A program made the position numbers and the translations under genes. Of a stretch of DNA of 64,000 bases, positions 32,820 to 44,289 are shown piece by piece (within the stretch, counting starts at the first letter, position 1; the number at the start of each line of letters is the position of its first letter). Source of the DNA: Metaphire vulgaris. Taxonomy: Eukaryota > Annelida > Clitellata > Crassiclitellata > Megascolecidae. The notes beneath the pieces were generated by a model. It saw only the letters and a list, made by a program, of their open reading frames with translations. It searched no databases and had not been told where the DNA came from. The DNA is taken from positions 15,633,881 to 15,697,880 of the forward strand of contig CM030833.1 in NCBI GenBank assembly GCA_018105865.1, given 5' to 3'.

Positions 32820-33165
32820 GAAAGACGGAAAAGATAAGAGGAGGGAGAGAGGAAGGGTTGGGATTGGAAAGGATGAGAGTGAGGGGAGTTGCAGGATGAG
32901 AGAGGAGTGGGGAGGTCAAAGAAAAGCGAGGAGAGAAGGGAAGGGCGGAGAGAGGGAACTGGAGGAAAGAATGGAAAAGGAAAGAAAAGGGGAGGGACGG
33001 AAAGGGGATGGTAACTATTTGTGGCAGTGTATGAGCGGGAAGAGAGGGGAGGGAGAAAGCGAGGGAGGAATAGGAAAGAGGTATAGGCCTAGTGGGAAAG
33101 GAAATAGGAATGAGAGGAGAGGGGGAGAAAAGGGACGGAGAAGGGAGGGATTGGAAAATATGAAG
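32820..33165. repeat. Long polypurine tract
   Basis: Plus strand is almost entirely A and G (GGGAGG, GGAAAG, GAGAGG units) for over 300 bases with few interruptions. Open frames on both strands (Gly/Arg/Glu or Pro/Ser/Leu) follow from composition. Such tracts can form triplex DNA. Confidence 0.85.
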
Positions 33166-33454
33166 GTAAAAACACATGAACTTATAAATTTAGGAAACTA
33201 TATAGGCTAGGTTACAGGCCTACAGCACATATAAGGCAACGTTATAAAAGTTATACGCCATAGGCCAGCGTGGGCCCGTCGGAGAACCGAAGGGTTAGGC
33301 CTAGCGCCTTCAGTTAAACACGGCAACAGCCGAATGAGGGCGGATTGCCAGCCTTTCCCTCGCCGCCTTTCCTTCCACCGAATTAACACCCGATGTACTC
33401 GTTCACAGCTGAGTCGACTGGGGCGCTTGGGACAGAAACAACCGAAAAGTTTCT

Positions 33455-33535
33455 GCCGCGGCCGGGAGTTGAACCACGGCTGTCCGTATGCCTAAGATTA
33501 GCAGACCAGTGCGTTAACCACTGTTCCACCGCGGA
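33455..33535 (-). mobile_element. tRNA-Ser-like SINE head
   Basis: The minus strand reads CAGTGGTTAACGCACTGG (A box), CTGCTAATC (Ser-GCT-like anticodon region) and GTGGTTCAACTCCC (B box), closed by CCGCGG at both ends. The anticodon and T stems pair badly, so this looks like a tRNA-derived repeat and not an active gene. Confidence 0.55.
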
Positions 33536-33639
33536 ACTATGTAGGCTACAGTAAGCAACGTCCAGCTAACGGTGCGAAGTTAATTAATCTGATGCTTCAA
33601 ATTGATCATCTACCTTGAATGATGTTTTGGTCACTTCCC

Positions 33640-34200
33640 GTCGCCCGTCGCCCGAAAGACATGTAACCGGTGCAAACGAACGACGGCGGATGCGTCTCCA
33701 CCGCGCCTAAGACCCGTCGTCGTTGTTCGGATCAGATAAACTCCATTTCTTTCCCCCGCGGCGGCGGCGGCGGCGCGTCGGGCTATTAAAGCTGCCTCCT
33801 CTTCCTCCGTATTCGAACGGAGAAGGCGCCGGACTGCATCCGCTGCCGCCTCCGAGCTAATCGCCAAAAACGTTTAACTCCACCGACAGTTCGAATCTTG
33901 ACTGCGCTTTAATCCGAACGCTCTCCGCACGAGAATTCGTCCGGTGACGTACGGAGCCTCGCTCTGACGACGTCATTGGCGTCGCCGTTCCCGCGTCTCT
34001 GATTGGCCGAACCGAAGGAATCGCTCGCATGCGCCGTGCTATTTATAGAGAGACGAAGCGGCGGCGGCGGTCGACGGGATTTCCCTCCCCCGCCGCCTGC
34101 CGCCGCCGCCGCCGCCGCCGCCGCCACATCGATAATCGTGTCATTCCGCTGACTGGCATTATTACTAGGCGCCTCGCGTCAGACGCAGCTTCAGCAGCGA
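33640..34200. promoter_or_regulatory. GC-rich block with CRE, CCAAT and TATA/MEF2-like sites
   Basis: CpG-rich sequence with GCC repeats (34093-34123). It holds TGACGTAC (33945), CGACGTCA (33968-33975), ATTGG at about 34001 (inverse CCAAT) and CTATTTATAG at 34039-34048, which is both a perfect MEF2 consensus and a TATA-like box. In plus orientation the order CRE, CCAAT, TATA is that of a pol II promoter. On the minus strand TATAAATAG is also a good TATA, and a donor TTCAAG/GTAGAT occurs near 33620, which would suit a non-coding first exon of NR4A. Direction unresolved. Confidence 0.5.
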
Positions 34201-34209
34201 TTCCTAGGA

Positions 34210-36460
34210 GACTGTTCTCTACGATTTTACCTACATCTTAAAATGACGAGCGAGAGATGGGTTTGTGTTGGCACATGCTGAAACGTGTGCAATTGGCTCT
34301 GAAGGCATATAGGACTCTCCGTCCATCCGCACCTCGGCAGTGTCGATCGAAGCCCGCTGAATAATAATTCGACTCTATAGCAGCACTGTCCGCCAAGTAG
34401 TCTGTCCCTCCAGAGAACGACTGATACCAGTTCTAAGCCTAAACTATGGCTTAATTAAGTTACTTGAAATGTTTCTATTTAGTTTTATGCGGGCGTTTGG
34501 TCCATTTCTCTAAATGGCACGGCAAATGCCGGTTACGGTTCGCGCCACACATCATATCAGTCCTTTACATGTAAAAAACTAAATACTAAATAACACAAGT
34601 TTTTTTCCTCAAAATCAGAGCCCCCTGAAATGATTCCGCATCACTGACATCCATATTAATGTCTCCTGACGCGTAGTGTAATTTGCACGGTCTGTCTAAT
34701 GCACCGAGTCTGTCTCTGGTCTGCCGTAAGTCATCAACGATAGGCTTAATTATTGAGCATTGGCACCGAGGAGCACTGAAGACGTCCATTCCAGGCAATC
34801 TCTGGCGCGTGCCATTTAGGGTCGCACCGGTTACAGACGCTTCTGCCGGTGCCACTCTACAACACACTGTGCCGGTTCTAGATTCTCACATGTCAATTCT
34901 CCTTCTATTAAAAAATATAATAGCGAAAACATGAAATAGAGCTAGAGCAGTAGAGTTTATTATTATTACTGGTTCTTATTCCAGTTTAAAATATAACTGA
35001 CAGCAATTAAAGAAGCGTATTTAAGAAGGATCGTTTCTGACTTTGTAATCTCGTCTTCCATATCTAATTCGCTTCTCTTGTTGACCATACAGGAACAACT
35101 TAATGTATTCTTTAAATCTTTCCATTTGGTTCTCTGATATTCTAGACATATACTTTTCAAAAAGCATTGAGCGGAAGGAGATGAGAAGGCAGGGCGAGTT
35201 GTAAAAGCAGAAACAGAGAGAAAATCCTATATTCTAATCCGATCATCCTTGATGTCGGTGGCGCTGATCTCCGGTGCCAAATGCAAGTAGCGACGCAGGT
35301 GGTTTACACCGTTAATTCAAAGCAGATTGCCTCTGCTTTCTCTAAACCCGCGTTTTACACGTTTTACGTTCGCAGCTTAACGCTGCTGCCAATTTTGCGT
35401 GTCTCAGCGATGAACGGCTTGGTTGGCCGCCGGCATCACTACTCGATCCCGTGGCAGTCGCCCATCCCAGTACTAACCGCGCTCAACTTGCTTGACGCCA
35501 GTGTTCTAATAGTAGTTGGAACCGGTCGCGCAACGACAAGCAGGCCATTCAGGAATGAATTCAATTTCAAGTCTATATTTAAGGTCTATAATAAATAATT
35601 AATAGGATTATAACAGGCGCCCATTGCCTAAATACGTGTTAAGGACATATTTAACTCGTTTCCAACTGCAAATTTAACCTCCAAAAATAGCATAAAATAT
35701 TGCCTATCTTCAAAATTGTCCTTCCGCTAGTCCCGACCTTGATACGTTCAGAAAACTTTATTCTCAATACGCTGAAAACAAGTTCTTACTGTCAACCGTC
35801 AACGAGCAAACCTGCTGAATTTCTCGGACAAATAATTATTCCTGCCTAATAAGAATGGATCTTCCTTAACTCGGCAATAGTAGGTCTAATATTATAAACG
35901 AATGAAATGACGATCTGAATTGCCTTCAGATTTAAACAAGCAGTCTATCCAACAGGCTTAGAGAAGACGAATAATGAAACAATGATATTTTAATTTTCAG
36001 AATGTTGCGCTGTTCTTCATGTCAAAGAACACATTTCAATTAAATCGATGCGATTCACTTAAAAACTAAGCGTTATCTCTGAGCATATTGGCTTTCAGCC
36101 TCTTCGTTTCAATTGCAATCAATCATTACAGATTGAAAGCAGAAGAATCTCGAATTCAAAATGCCAATTTGTTAAAAGACAAGAACCAAATCGATCGACT
36201 TCACAAGTCAAATAGGTTTTGATCTCCTCGAATGATGACCCTAAATCTTAGAAATTTTGCTACCGACATAACTATAGGCTAACGCCCATCATTTTTCATA
36301 CTCAGGTTGCGCATTTTGGATTCGGTTCTTGTCAAGTCTTTCCATTTTTTTTCTAAAAGCTGATTTCTGAAGCTGTTCATCCCGCTTTGCGCCGAAATGT
36401 TCGCCGTCAAATGACTACTCCACGCGACCGACGCACAACGAATGTGCTTCGTCAAATATT
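34210..36460. other. Intergenic sequence, no gene supported
   Basis: Open frames at 34586-34867 and 35281-35598 lack motifs and splice context. No repeats recognised apart from short words. Confidence 0.5.
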
Positions 36461-36467
36461 ATACACC

Positions 36468-36869
36468 AGGGGTTGTTCATTAATTACATCAACAAAATAG
36501 GGGATGGGGTTTGAAAAAGTTTGACAGCTGTTGACAGGGTGGTTAAGAGAAGTTGACGTCAACAATTTCACTTCTTATAAATAATCAAAAATAGGAAATT
36601 TCATGGAATACTACCTATTACAACGAAGAAAAGCCTGACAACCAAAAAAGTAATCATTTTGGCACTTGATGAGCAAAAATTGGAGGGAAGGTCATCACCG
36701 CACAAAAATAATCACCTTCTAAATTTGTTAGAGGGACCTGTCATTGATCTTAGGGGGGTTAAAAAGTTTTTGACATAATTATAGGGGACATTGAAAGTTG
36801 ACAGTTGTTAACAAGAGGAGGGAGTAAAGAATTGCCCAAAAATTGTTGACGTAATTAATGGACAGCCCT
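36468..36869. mobile_element. MITE with TGTCCATTAATTACGTCAA ends, copy 1
   Basis: Left end GTTGTTCATTAATTACATCA and right end GACGTAATTAATGGACAGCC are inverted repeats. The 400-base interior carries CTGACAACCAAAAAAGTAATC modules and paired TTGACAGTTGTTGACA blocks. It matches the copy at 53611-54026 throughout. Confidence 0.82.
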
Positions 36870-37487
36870 CTAGTTAAAAACTTGCACAACGACTAAATTT
36901 CATTTGGGTTGAATAACAGCGTAAAACAGTTAAATGAGTGAAGAGAGGAAGCATGTCATTATATAACTAAGTTGCAACGTTAAGAACCCAAATGGTATAC
37001 GTCGTCCTAGATTAAAGTTAACCCCTTAACTGGACGCCCCGAGTCACGCTCGTCCATTTTACATTGAGTTACAAATAGTTGCCCAGATAAGGGGTGATGA
37101 CCTGTGGGCCTTTATCATGTCCTTGTTTATGGTCAGCTATTCTATGAACAGCGCTCGACTTTGACTTAGATTTGTTTTGTTTCTATCCAAATACAGCAGA
37201 TCTTGGAAGCGATCGAATGCGACTTTAGAAATACTGTACGAAGAAAGTAAGTAATTATAGATTAAATAAGAGATCCTTTACATTCAAAAGTAATTGAAAT
37301 TGATAATTCAGCGAGAAAGTTCGGCCCTGAAAACAAAAAAATAGTCTAAAAGTCACACAGCAGATACGGCGCATTCAGAAATAAATTTACTTCCTATTGA
37401 ATAGGAAAGAGAAGAATGCCGTTAAATCGATTAAACGTGTTCATGCATTTGCCGTGTTTATATTCTAACCACGTCCCATTCCTTCTA

Positions 37488-37557
37488 TCAATTAATACTT
37501 AGCATAGGGAGATAATTTCGCTCAGACGGAGTTTCCCCTCGCTCTCGCTCTCCCTCT

Positions 37558-37610
<53 letters not shown>

Positions 37611-38000
37611 CTTCACTCGTTCTCGACGCAGAATATAACCACGTAAACCACCGCCGCTGCCTATTCTGGGTTGGATGCAACGCCCAAGTAGAAGCCCCAG
37701 CAGCCTCCTCACTCGCAGCAGCGCCGCTTCCCCACCGTCGACCGAACGACGGCTGCCCGGCTCGGCCGCCGCCACCGCCGCCGCCGAGGCCACACGCCGA
37801 CCACCGACGGTCGAATGGAAACCCCGTGTGACGTCAAAGGCAGGCAAATGACGTCATTCGAGCGTCGGAACAGCTGTTCGAGCGCCAGTACTGAGAGCTT
37901 GCCGATTGATTTCTCTATTCTTAAGCGCGGCAGGTGAGAACGTGAGGTCTTCGAGGTCTCTGACGTCATTTGGAACCTATGACGTCACCGACCAGCAACA
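37488..38000. promoter_or_regulatory. GC-rich block with four perfect CREs
   Basis: TGACGTCA occurs at 37829-37836, 37849-37856, 37961-37968 and 37980-37987. The adjoining sequence is CpG-rich (GCCGCC runs 37760-37790) and ends in a CT microsatellite (37560-37606). Minus-strand frames of about 120 and 86 codons exist but have no motif. Candidate enhancer or promoter; NR4A lies about 18 kb away on the minus strand. Confidence 0.6.
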
Positions 38001-38499
38001 TAATTGGGTCGTCCCGACGTCTTTGGCTGACTGCTCGAGATATATTTTTTTATTTCAAATTTGAGGCGATATTTTTAGCAGCTTCTATTTATACCGGTGA
38101 AAGCGTTCCTCATTTAGAATTCTCGGATGACATCATTGATCGATATTTTGATGTTCTAGAAATTCATTTCACAAATGATCACAAAAACTTTCTCAGCCAT
38201 CAAGAAAGACAACTACAGAATAGAAAACGTCAATTTGGCATTTAAACGGATGCGTTGCAAATAACATAAAACAACTGGTTTCTCGAAGCAAGACTCCTTT
38301 CGATGACACCGTAAACGACATTATTAGATCAACTTGGGGTTCGTTGGATCCAAAGAAGCAGACTTTTTGCTTTAATTTAAACGCCTAAATAAGTCATTAG
38401 TCGTTTGCAGATTTCATCAAAGCAAAGTCATGAAATAATCAAATATGTTAACTTTATGATCATAGCATTCGTCAAAGCACTTGCCTCTAGTTCAGTTTC

Positions 38500-39260
38500 G
38501 TCAGCGAACACGCCTCTCACTTTGTCCTATTTGACTGTGGCGGCGACGAGGCAATAACTTCTCCTTGACCAACATCATAATTTACGACGAACGCCAAACA
38601 GAAAGTCGGATGCAATTTTTGTCTCTCTCTTTTCGCCGCCTCGACCTGCCCGAGCGCAATAATCCGCAGCAGCAGCAGCAGCGGAGGTGACGCCGCGACT
38701 GACTGCACGGAAAACGGAATTCCGATATGTCATCGGTGTCAGCGCCAGCATGTGCGACTGACGTAGAGACGCGCTTCCGACCGAGGTCTTCGCCGAGTCC
38801 CGCCGCCGCTGCTGCTGCTGCTGCTGCCCCGCAGTCCACCGCCCGTGCGCCGCCGCCGCCGCCCGCAGCCGCAGCCGATGCGATGACGTCAATGGCGTAC
38901 GACTAGCACTGGATGGCGACGACCAACCTACCCCCGGGAAAGGGAATTCCCGGCCGCGACGGTCGGGGGCGGGGGAGCCGCAGCAGCTGTCAGTGACGTC
39001 ATTCCGGATCCAATATAGACCGGCGTAAAAATATCCGTCGACTGCCAGTCCGGATGTGAGGGGGAGGGTGGGATGGAGTGAGAGAGGGAGGGAGCGCCCG
39101 GCGCCTTCGGACCAATCGATCAAATGGTCGCTCGTTTGTGACCCGGCAGCGAATCGGGTCAGACGGAAATAGAACAAAAAAACGACCTTTTCTATTTATA
39201 AAGTCGTTCTTAAATCAGAGGGATCGACCCACCCACCCCCACCCCCCACACGCGCGGTCG
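38500..39260. promoter_or_regulatory. GC-rich block with CREs, CArG-like and ETS-like sites
   Basis: Perfect TGACGTCA at 38884-38891 and 38994-39001. Eight bases from the latter lies CCAATATAGA (39010-39019, nine of ten of the CArG consensus), with CCGGAT ETS-like cores at about 39004 and 39051. CTATTTATAA at 39192-39201 reads TTATAAATAG on the minus strand. This arrangement resembles immediate-early promoters. A 200-codon minus-strand frame runs through the block (poly-Ala, poly-Gln) but begins with no motif I recognise. Confidence 0.55.
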
Positions 39261-39829
39261 AGACTAGACTGCTAATTAATCAGTCGACCGTTTCGTTCAA
39301 TAGCTTCGACATCAATGCAGATGCAGCAAGTGTAGAATTATTAGAATCTACACGAGATTATGTCCCTTATGTTGGACATTCGAGACTGATTCGAGTCTAT
39401 TGGTCAAGTAACCTAAATAGACGATCGCTATTTAATGCTGACTCTTATAGACACAGCGGTTGTGTAGTTGTGTTTTGTATTACAACGTTGCATAGTAAGC
39501 TGACAAACTTAATTTCGCTTTATCTGCAGCGCAGTTCTCTTGCAAGTTGCTCTTTCTAGCAATGTACTGTATGTGAAAATGACTTTGCCGGAGGGGGAGT
39601 ACTATCCTAAATTTGCTTACGACATCCTAAAATGTAGAAAAATTTACTTGACAGATGATACCAATATTTCACAGGAAGAAAACTGAAGAACTTGGTCCGA
39701 TTGTCTGTGAACCGGTAAATGCCTTAATAGTAGCATTACCTTGGCAAGGACATTTTGTGCAGCCAGGGAATTAAGTCTTTAAAAATTTAAGAACTTTTGA
39801 CAGTTTTCGGTTGTGCATGTATGGCAGCA

Positions 39830-40400
39830 ATGTGATTTCGGAACAAATGTTCCTAATCACCAGAAAGGGAGAAAAAGACTCGGAAGTTACCATTAGAACT
39901 TAAAAGAAATATGAATCTATCTCGACAAAATGTACAGAGGCATCGAAAAGGCAACAAGGTCTTGGGAATGATTAAAGAAATAAAGGAATCTTATTGATAT
40001 GAGATAAAGAGATAATCCTAATCGCAAAACTTTTTAAGGCATCAATATTCCTTTGTCTGGGATATTTTGTGCAGCGGTGGAATTCAACCTTGAAAAAAGA
40101 CTTGAACTTCGAAACTTTTCAACGACGAAGAGCAAAGACGGCTAATGGATTCCATTAGTTAAGTGCTGTGGAAAAAGACTTCAATATTGTAGACTGACAG
40201 CATTAGAAAAGGGAACGGAAAGAGGACATTTAATGGAAACAGAAACTAATTCCTGGGGCAGTTGATGTGTCATATGAATGTTTATTTGCACTGGCACGCC
40301 GAAACAGTACTAGGCCTAGATGACATGAATTCAAACTATCCAATCAAAACTGGAACCCAAGAAAAGCCAGTTTCAGTGCTACTACAGCCTGTAGTGTCGT
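39830..40400 (+). pseudogene. Highly decayed CR1-like LINE fragment
   Basis: Plus-strand fragments in changing frames match the copy at 24542-25205 in order: a GNKVLGM-like block, EIILIAKLFKAS, a W(N)S(T)LKKD block, TSIL..TDS, ERGHLMETE and the terminal KTGTQEK. Many stops and indels; much older than the 24.5 kb copy. Confidence 0.6.
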
Positions 40401-41159
40401 TTACAATGAGAACAACCCGACGATAAGGAAATAAGAGTGCAACTGTGAATAGATGCGGAAGCTGTTTTGAAGAATTAGGCTATTAAATAGACAATATGAA
40501 ATTGTTTTTTCAATTTCCATGAGGTGAACAATGGGCCCATATTTATTTTTTTACTTAGACTAATATGGCATAAATAGTTTTTATATGGGTCTGTGAAGTG
40601 GTTTGTTTATTTCATATTACGGAAGACGCAAGAAAGATTTTGCAAAACTCTGGACACTCAAACGGATAGGCATTGTAAATAGTTTTCCATTTGACTTATT
40701 TTAATAAATAGTGAAGTCATCTGAGTGGATGAGACATAGGCATGATCCTTTGGCTGAACTGGCATTATGAAAAAGCTAAGAATACTGCAACAGAATCAAG
40801 CAGAAACGCCAACACCGAAATTCAAAGCATCAAAGTATTATTTTCTTCGCAATTATCTTATTGCTGAATGATAAAAAGTATGAGCTAACTATAGCGAACT
40901 CCTCCTCATTCTTAAATCTGGATCAAAGAACATCTCTCATTTCCATTTCTGAATTCTCTTTTCCATATTTTCTGAATTGCAGCCACTGTAGCCAGCTGGA
41001 AGTAAATTGTTGCAATTTTAGCACCGCCTCTTAAACTGTCTCTTTCATCTCCTTTTCATCTCCTGCCGTCTGCCTATAGTCTTCTGCTCACTAACGACGA
41101 GATACGACCTGAAAAATCTCGACGCCTCTATTTGCAGATCTGTTTCCAAAGATAGCCGT

Positions 41160-41530
41160 TATATTTAGGGCAGCAGCAGCAGCAGCAGCAGCATCGATTG
41201 ACGCGTACTCGTCACCGGCGGAGATGGGAACCGGACGCACGCTCCAAGTGTCCGACGGGACATTTCGATGAATAACAAATCAATTCCTTGACGTCATACG
41301 TGCTCCTCGGGGCACCGGTGACGTCATCGGAAGGGAGTTTCCGGCTGCCGATGTCGTCATTTTGGTCCGGCGGGGTTCTGGTGGTGGTGGTGGGTCGGTG
41401 GTTAACGAGGTCTTGGACCAATGAAAGAGAGCAGGCAACCGCCGTTGCTGTGGATAACTCATGCAGTGTGCTGCCTCTAGCGGTTGGCGCATCTGAAGGC
41501 CTACAGATCGGACGGTGGGCGGCAGACAAC
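41160..41530. promoter_or_regulatory. GC-rich block with two perfect CREs
   Basis: CAG repeat at 41172-41195, TGACGTCA at 41289-41296 and 41319-41326, CpG-rich throughout. Two overlapping minus-strand frames here show no domain. Probably regulatory. Confidence 0.5.
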
Positions 41531-41623
41531 TATAGTATAATACTTTAGAACTCTTGTTTATAAAGGAAAAATCGCATCGAATCTGATAAGACATTGAACA
41601 GTAGAACGATTTATACTCTAGAC

Positions 41624-42269
41624 CAGTGGCGGCGCCAGGCATACACGAAGCAGGGCCTATAGCCTTGCCATTTGTATGGATGGAGTGAGCTGTTGACATA
41701 TTCATTGTTCATAAAGATGTTTCCGAACTGCAGCATTCTGTCTCAGTAGCTAGCTCAATACTGTCTGTACAACAGCCTCTAGTTATCACTTAACAACATA
41801 ATGTTCGCTTTCTCTGTGAACTTCTTATAATGTTTGTACCATACATATAGGAACAGAAGACCGACAATTAAACAGAATCTGCCAAAAAGTAGACAAATGT
41901 TGATTTTCAACTCAAATATCATACTGTCTCTACTGTATAGCAGTTCAGATTGTATACTAGTGATAGGCATTGATTGTATACTAGTGATAGGCATACATTT
42001 ACTGTCACTACTTACTTACTTACTTACTGATTCTGTAACAGGGTATAATAATACGCACGACATGAAGAACATGAAGAATTAATTACCAATTTAGGATTAG
42101 AATTAATGCAGTCAACAAGTTTAATTGCAAATTTGCAATAGGTCACATATACTGGGCATTGCGTATTATGTGATTGACCAAACAGTTCTCATGCATTGGG
42201 CTTGCCCTGACAAAAATGTCAGGCCCTGCTATAGACCCTGCCTCAGTTGACTACCTGGCGCCGCCACTG
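41624..42269. mobile_element. hAT-type MITE with CAGTGGCGGCGCCAGG ends
   Basis: CAGTGGCGGCGCCAGG and CCTGGCGCCGCCACTG are a perfect 16-base inverted repeat; duplications CTCTAGAC and TTCTAGAC (7 of 8). 646 bases. The interior includes a 24-base tandem duplication (GTATACTAGTGATAGGCAT, about 41950-41996) and CTTA repeats; no transposase. Confidence 0.88.
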
Positions 42270-42289
42270 TTCTAGACTACAGAGGGCGG

Positions 42290-42401
42290 TCCCAGTTGTC
42301 CACTGTAGAGACCTTTCCGGCTTTTATACGATGGATATATTTATAGATCCATTAACTGAACTGGATTTACGAACTGCGGTTTAATATAGTAACACACAAC
42401 G

Positions 42402-42459
<58 letters not shown>

Positions 42460-42888
42460 TATAGTAGGTCTATTATCACAATCATGGCAAAAAGTAGTAG
42501 AGGAATTTTATTTTGACCTAAGGTAATCGACTAAAAATTAATATATGTGCAGTTCTGTGACGATTTCTTATTAGATTCGTTTAAAATTCATTCAAGCCTC
42601 GTGGAATATTTATCTTTGCGTTGTGATTCCATCCCGTTGCAGTTAGCAGAGAATCACTGTGGGGCGTAGGCCTACTTGTAGAATTAGACATCTAGAACTC
42701 GACAGTCGGTCGTCTCGGAGAGCTACAGCCCCACCTGGCGAATGGGCGGACGATTTACGTATAACTGCTCATCTGAGACAGTGACAACGCTCTGTCGACT
42801 GAGTCAGAAATACATCGCCAATATCGAGACACTATACTGACGATGTGCCTTGTGGGAACAACATTGGGATTAAGAGAGAAAGAGAGAG

Positions 42889-42934
<46 letters not shown>

Positions 42935-44280
42935 ATGGAGCCTGAAGTTTGCCAGTCATGAGAAACATGATATCTTGTGGTTTAAGTCTATTTAGTAAGC
43001 GAGTATAATGAATGGTTATAAAATTTTAATGAGGTAAACAATTAACAACATACCTCAGCCAATTGAGTTGGCCTGAATGTCTCAGTGGTGAGACAGGTCA
43101 TGAAGTTTCTCATTTCTGCTTCTGTCTCTGAACGAATCTCCATCGAACGTCAGCAGAAACTTTGTCACGTAGAAGCTCTCGCGTGAACTGCATAAAAATC
43201 TCAATCAGGGTTTTCAATCATTCCAATCCCTAGTAACCTCGCTGACTTCATTGCCGTAGCATTATCGAACTGGTTAAAGTCGATTAATCCCCATTCGTGT
43301 CGACGACCTGACGAGAGAAGAATAACACTTAAATCATTGCCAGTACGCCTGTGTTTCGAAATTAAAAATTACTATATGTCAACCGAAGTACCAGTGCAAT
43401 CTCTCGCATCCAGTACAATCCAGTAATTTCACTTATATTACTCCCATTTTAAATGTCTGAGGATTTTGTCGAGGCTAAAACGCATTCTCTTTCGACAGAA
43501 CTACTACACGCCTTTACCAAGACACTCCGCATACAGCGATGTCAGTGCATGATAAAAAAAGAGTCATAGGTCTAGATTATATTTATAGATAGTCAATCCT
43601 ACTATTTACTCTAGGCTCGACGACTCAATCTGTTTCACGGATCGCGTTTTCGCGTTGGTACTTGTAAAGACCATTGAAGAATTTTAATTAAGCGCAGCAG
43701 TTCCATGCAGTCACTTCTCGGTTTGTTTCTACAACTGGACAGCGCGTGCGGTTCGGTCGGCGATCGGTTCTCAATCGCGTATGGAACCCAGCGCCGGTCG
43801 ACACGGCCGCCGCCGAATGCATAAAGATCCGCCTTTGCGTAAATGGAGTCAGGCGTCGAACGGTAAAGGGCAAATGGGGAAGGCACGCCGGCCTCTATCT
43901 GCATCGTTTGCCTCTCTCTCTCTCTCCTCCGTTATACGATGCTTTCATTTGCGGCGAACTCTGACATTTCGGAAAAAAGATTCAGGATTCGCTTTCCGCG
44001 TCCAGTCGAAGGCAAAAGCGACTTGATTCTCCAAGCAACAGAAATCGCAGAGATATAGACCTGTATATGTATGCTTAGCCGTTTGACGTCGAACGAATGC
44101 ATTGACCTTTAAAAGCAAAGGATAAAGAATTCCTTTCATCCTCATTTCCGTCTTAAAGCCTCCGCTCTGGTGGAGAACATTTCCGCTTGTCTCTGGCTTC
44201 CTGAATCCAGTAATAATTTCTAACCGTTACGTAGGCTATAGCTTCTTATTATACTTTCAAAACAGGAAAGAAACACTACA
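42290..44280. other. Intergenic sequence, no gene supported
   Basis: Two microsatellites, a possible tRNA-like A box near 43080 (TGTCTCAGTGGTGAGAC) and a moderately GC-rich patch at 43700-43880 with overlapping short frames but no motif. Confidence 0.5.
42396..42456. repeat. CA/TA microsatellite
   Basis: CA units followed by TA units; a GA microsatellite follows at 42867-42931. Confidence 0.95.
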
Positions 44281-44289
44281 AACAAACAT

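Noticed and set aside
32674..33177. 167-codon Pro/Ser/Leu-rich frame
   Set aside because: Consequence of the polypurine tract; no stops appear because of composition.
33455..33535. Functional tRNA-Ser gene
   Set aside because: A and B boxes are good, but anticodon and T stems do not pair; better explained as a SINE head.
38575..39177. 200-codon minus-strand frame with poly-Ala and poly-Gln
   Set aside because: Runs through a CpG-rich block with regulatory motifs and no recognisable domain. Could contain a 5' exon, but the evidence is too weak to call a gene.
41212..41705. Two overlapping minus-strand frames of 105 and 141 codons
   Set aside because: No motif; part lies in the terminal repeat of the hAT element at 41624, part in a CRE-bearing GC-rich block.
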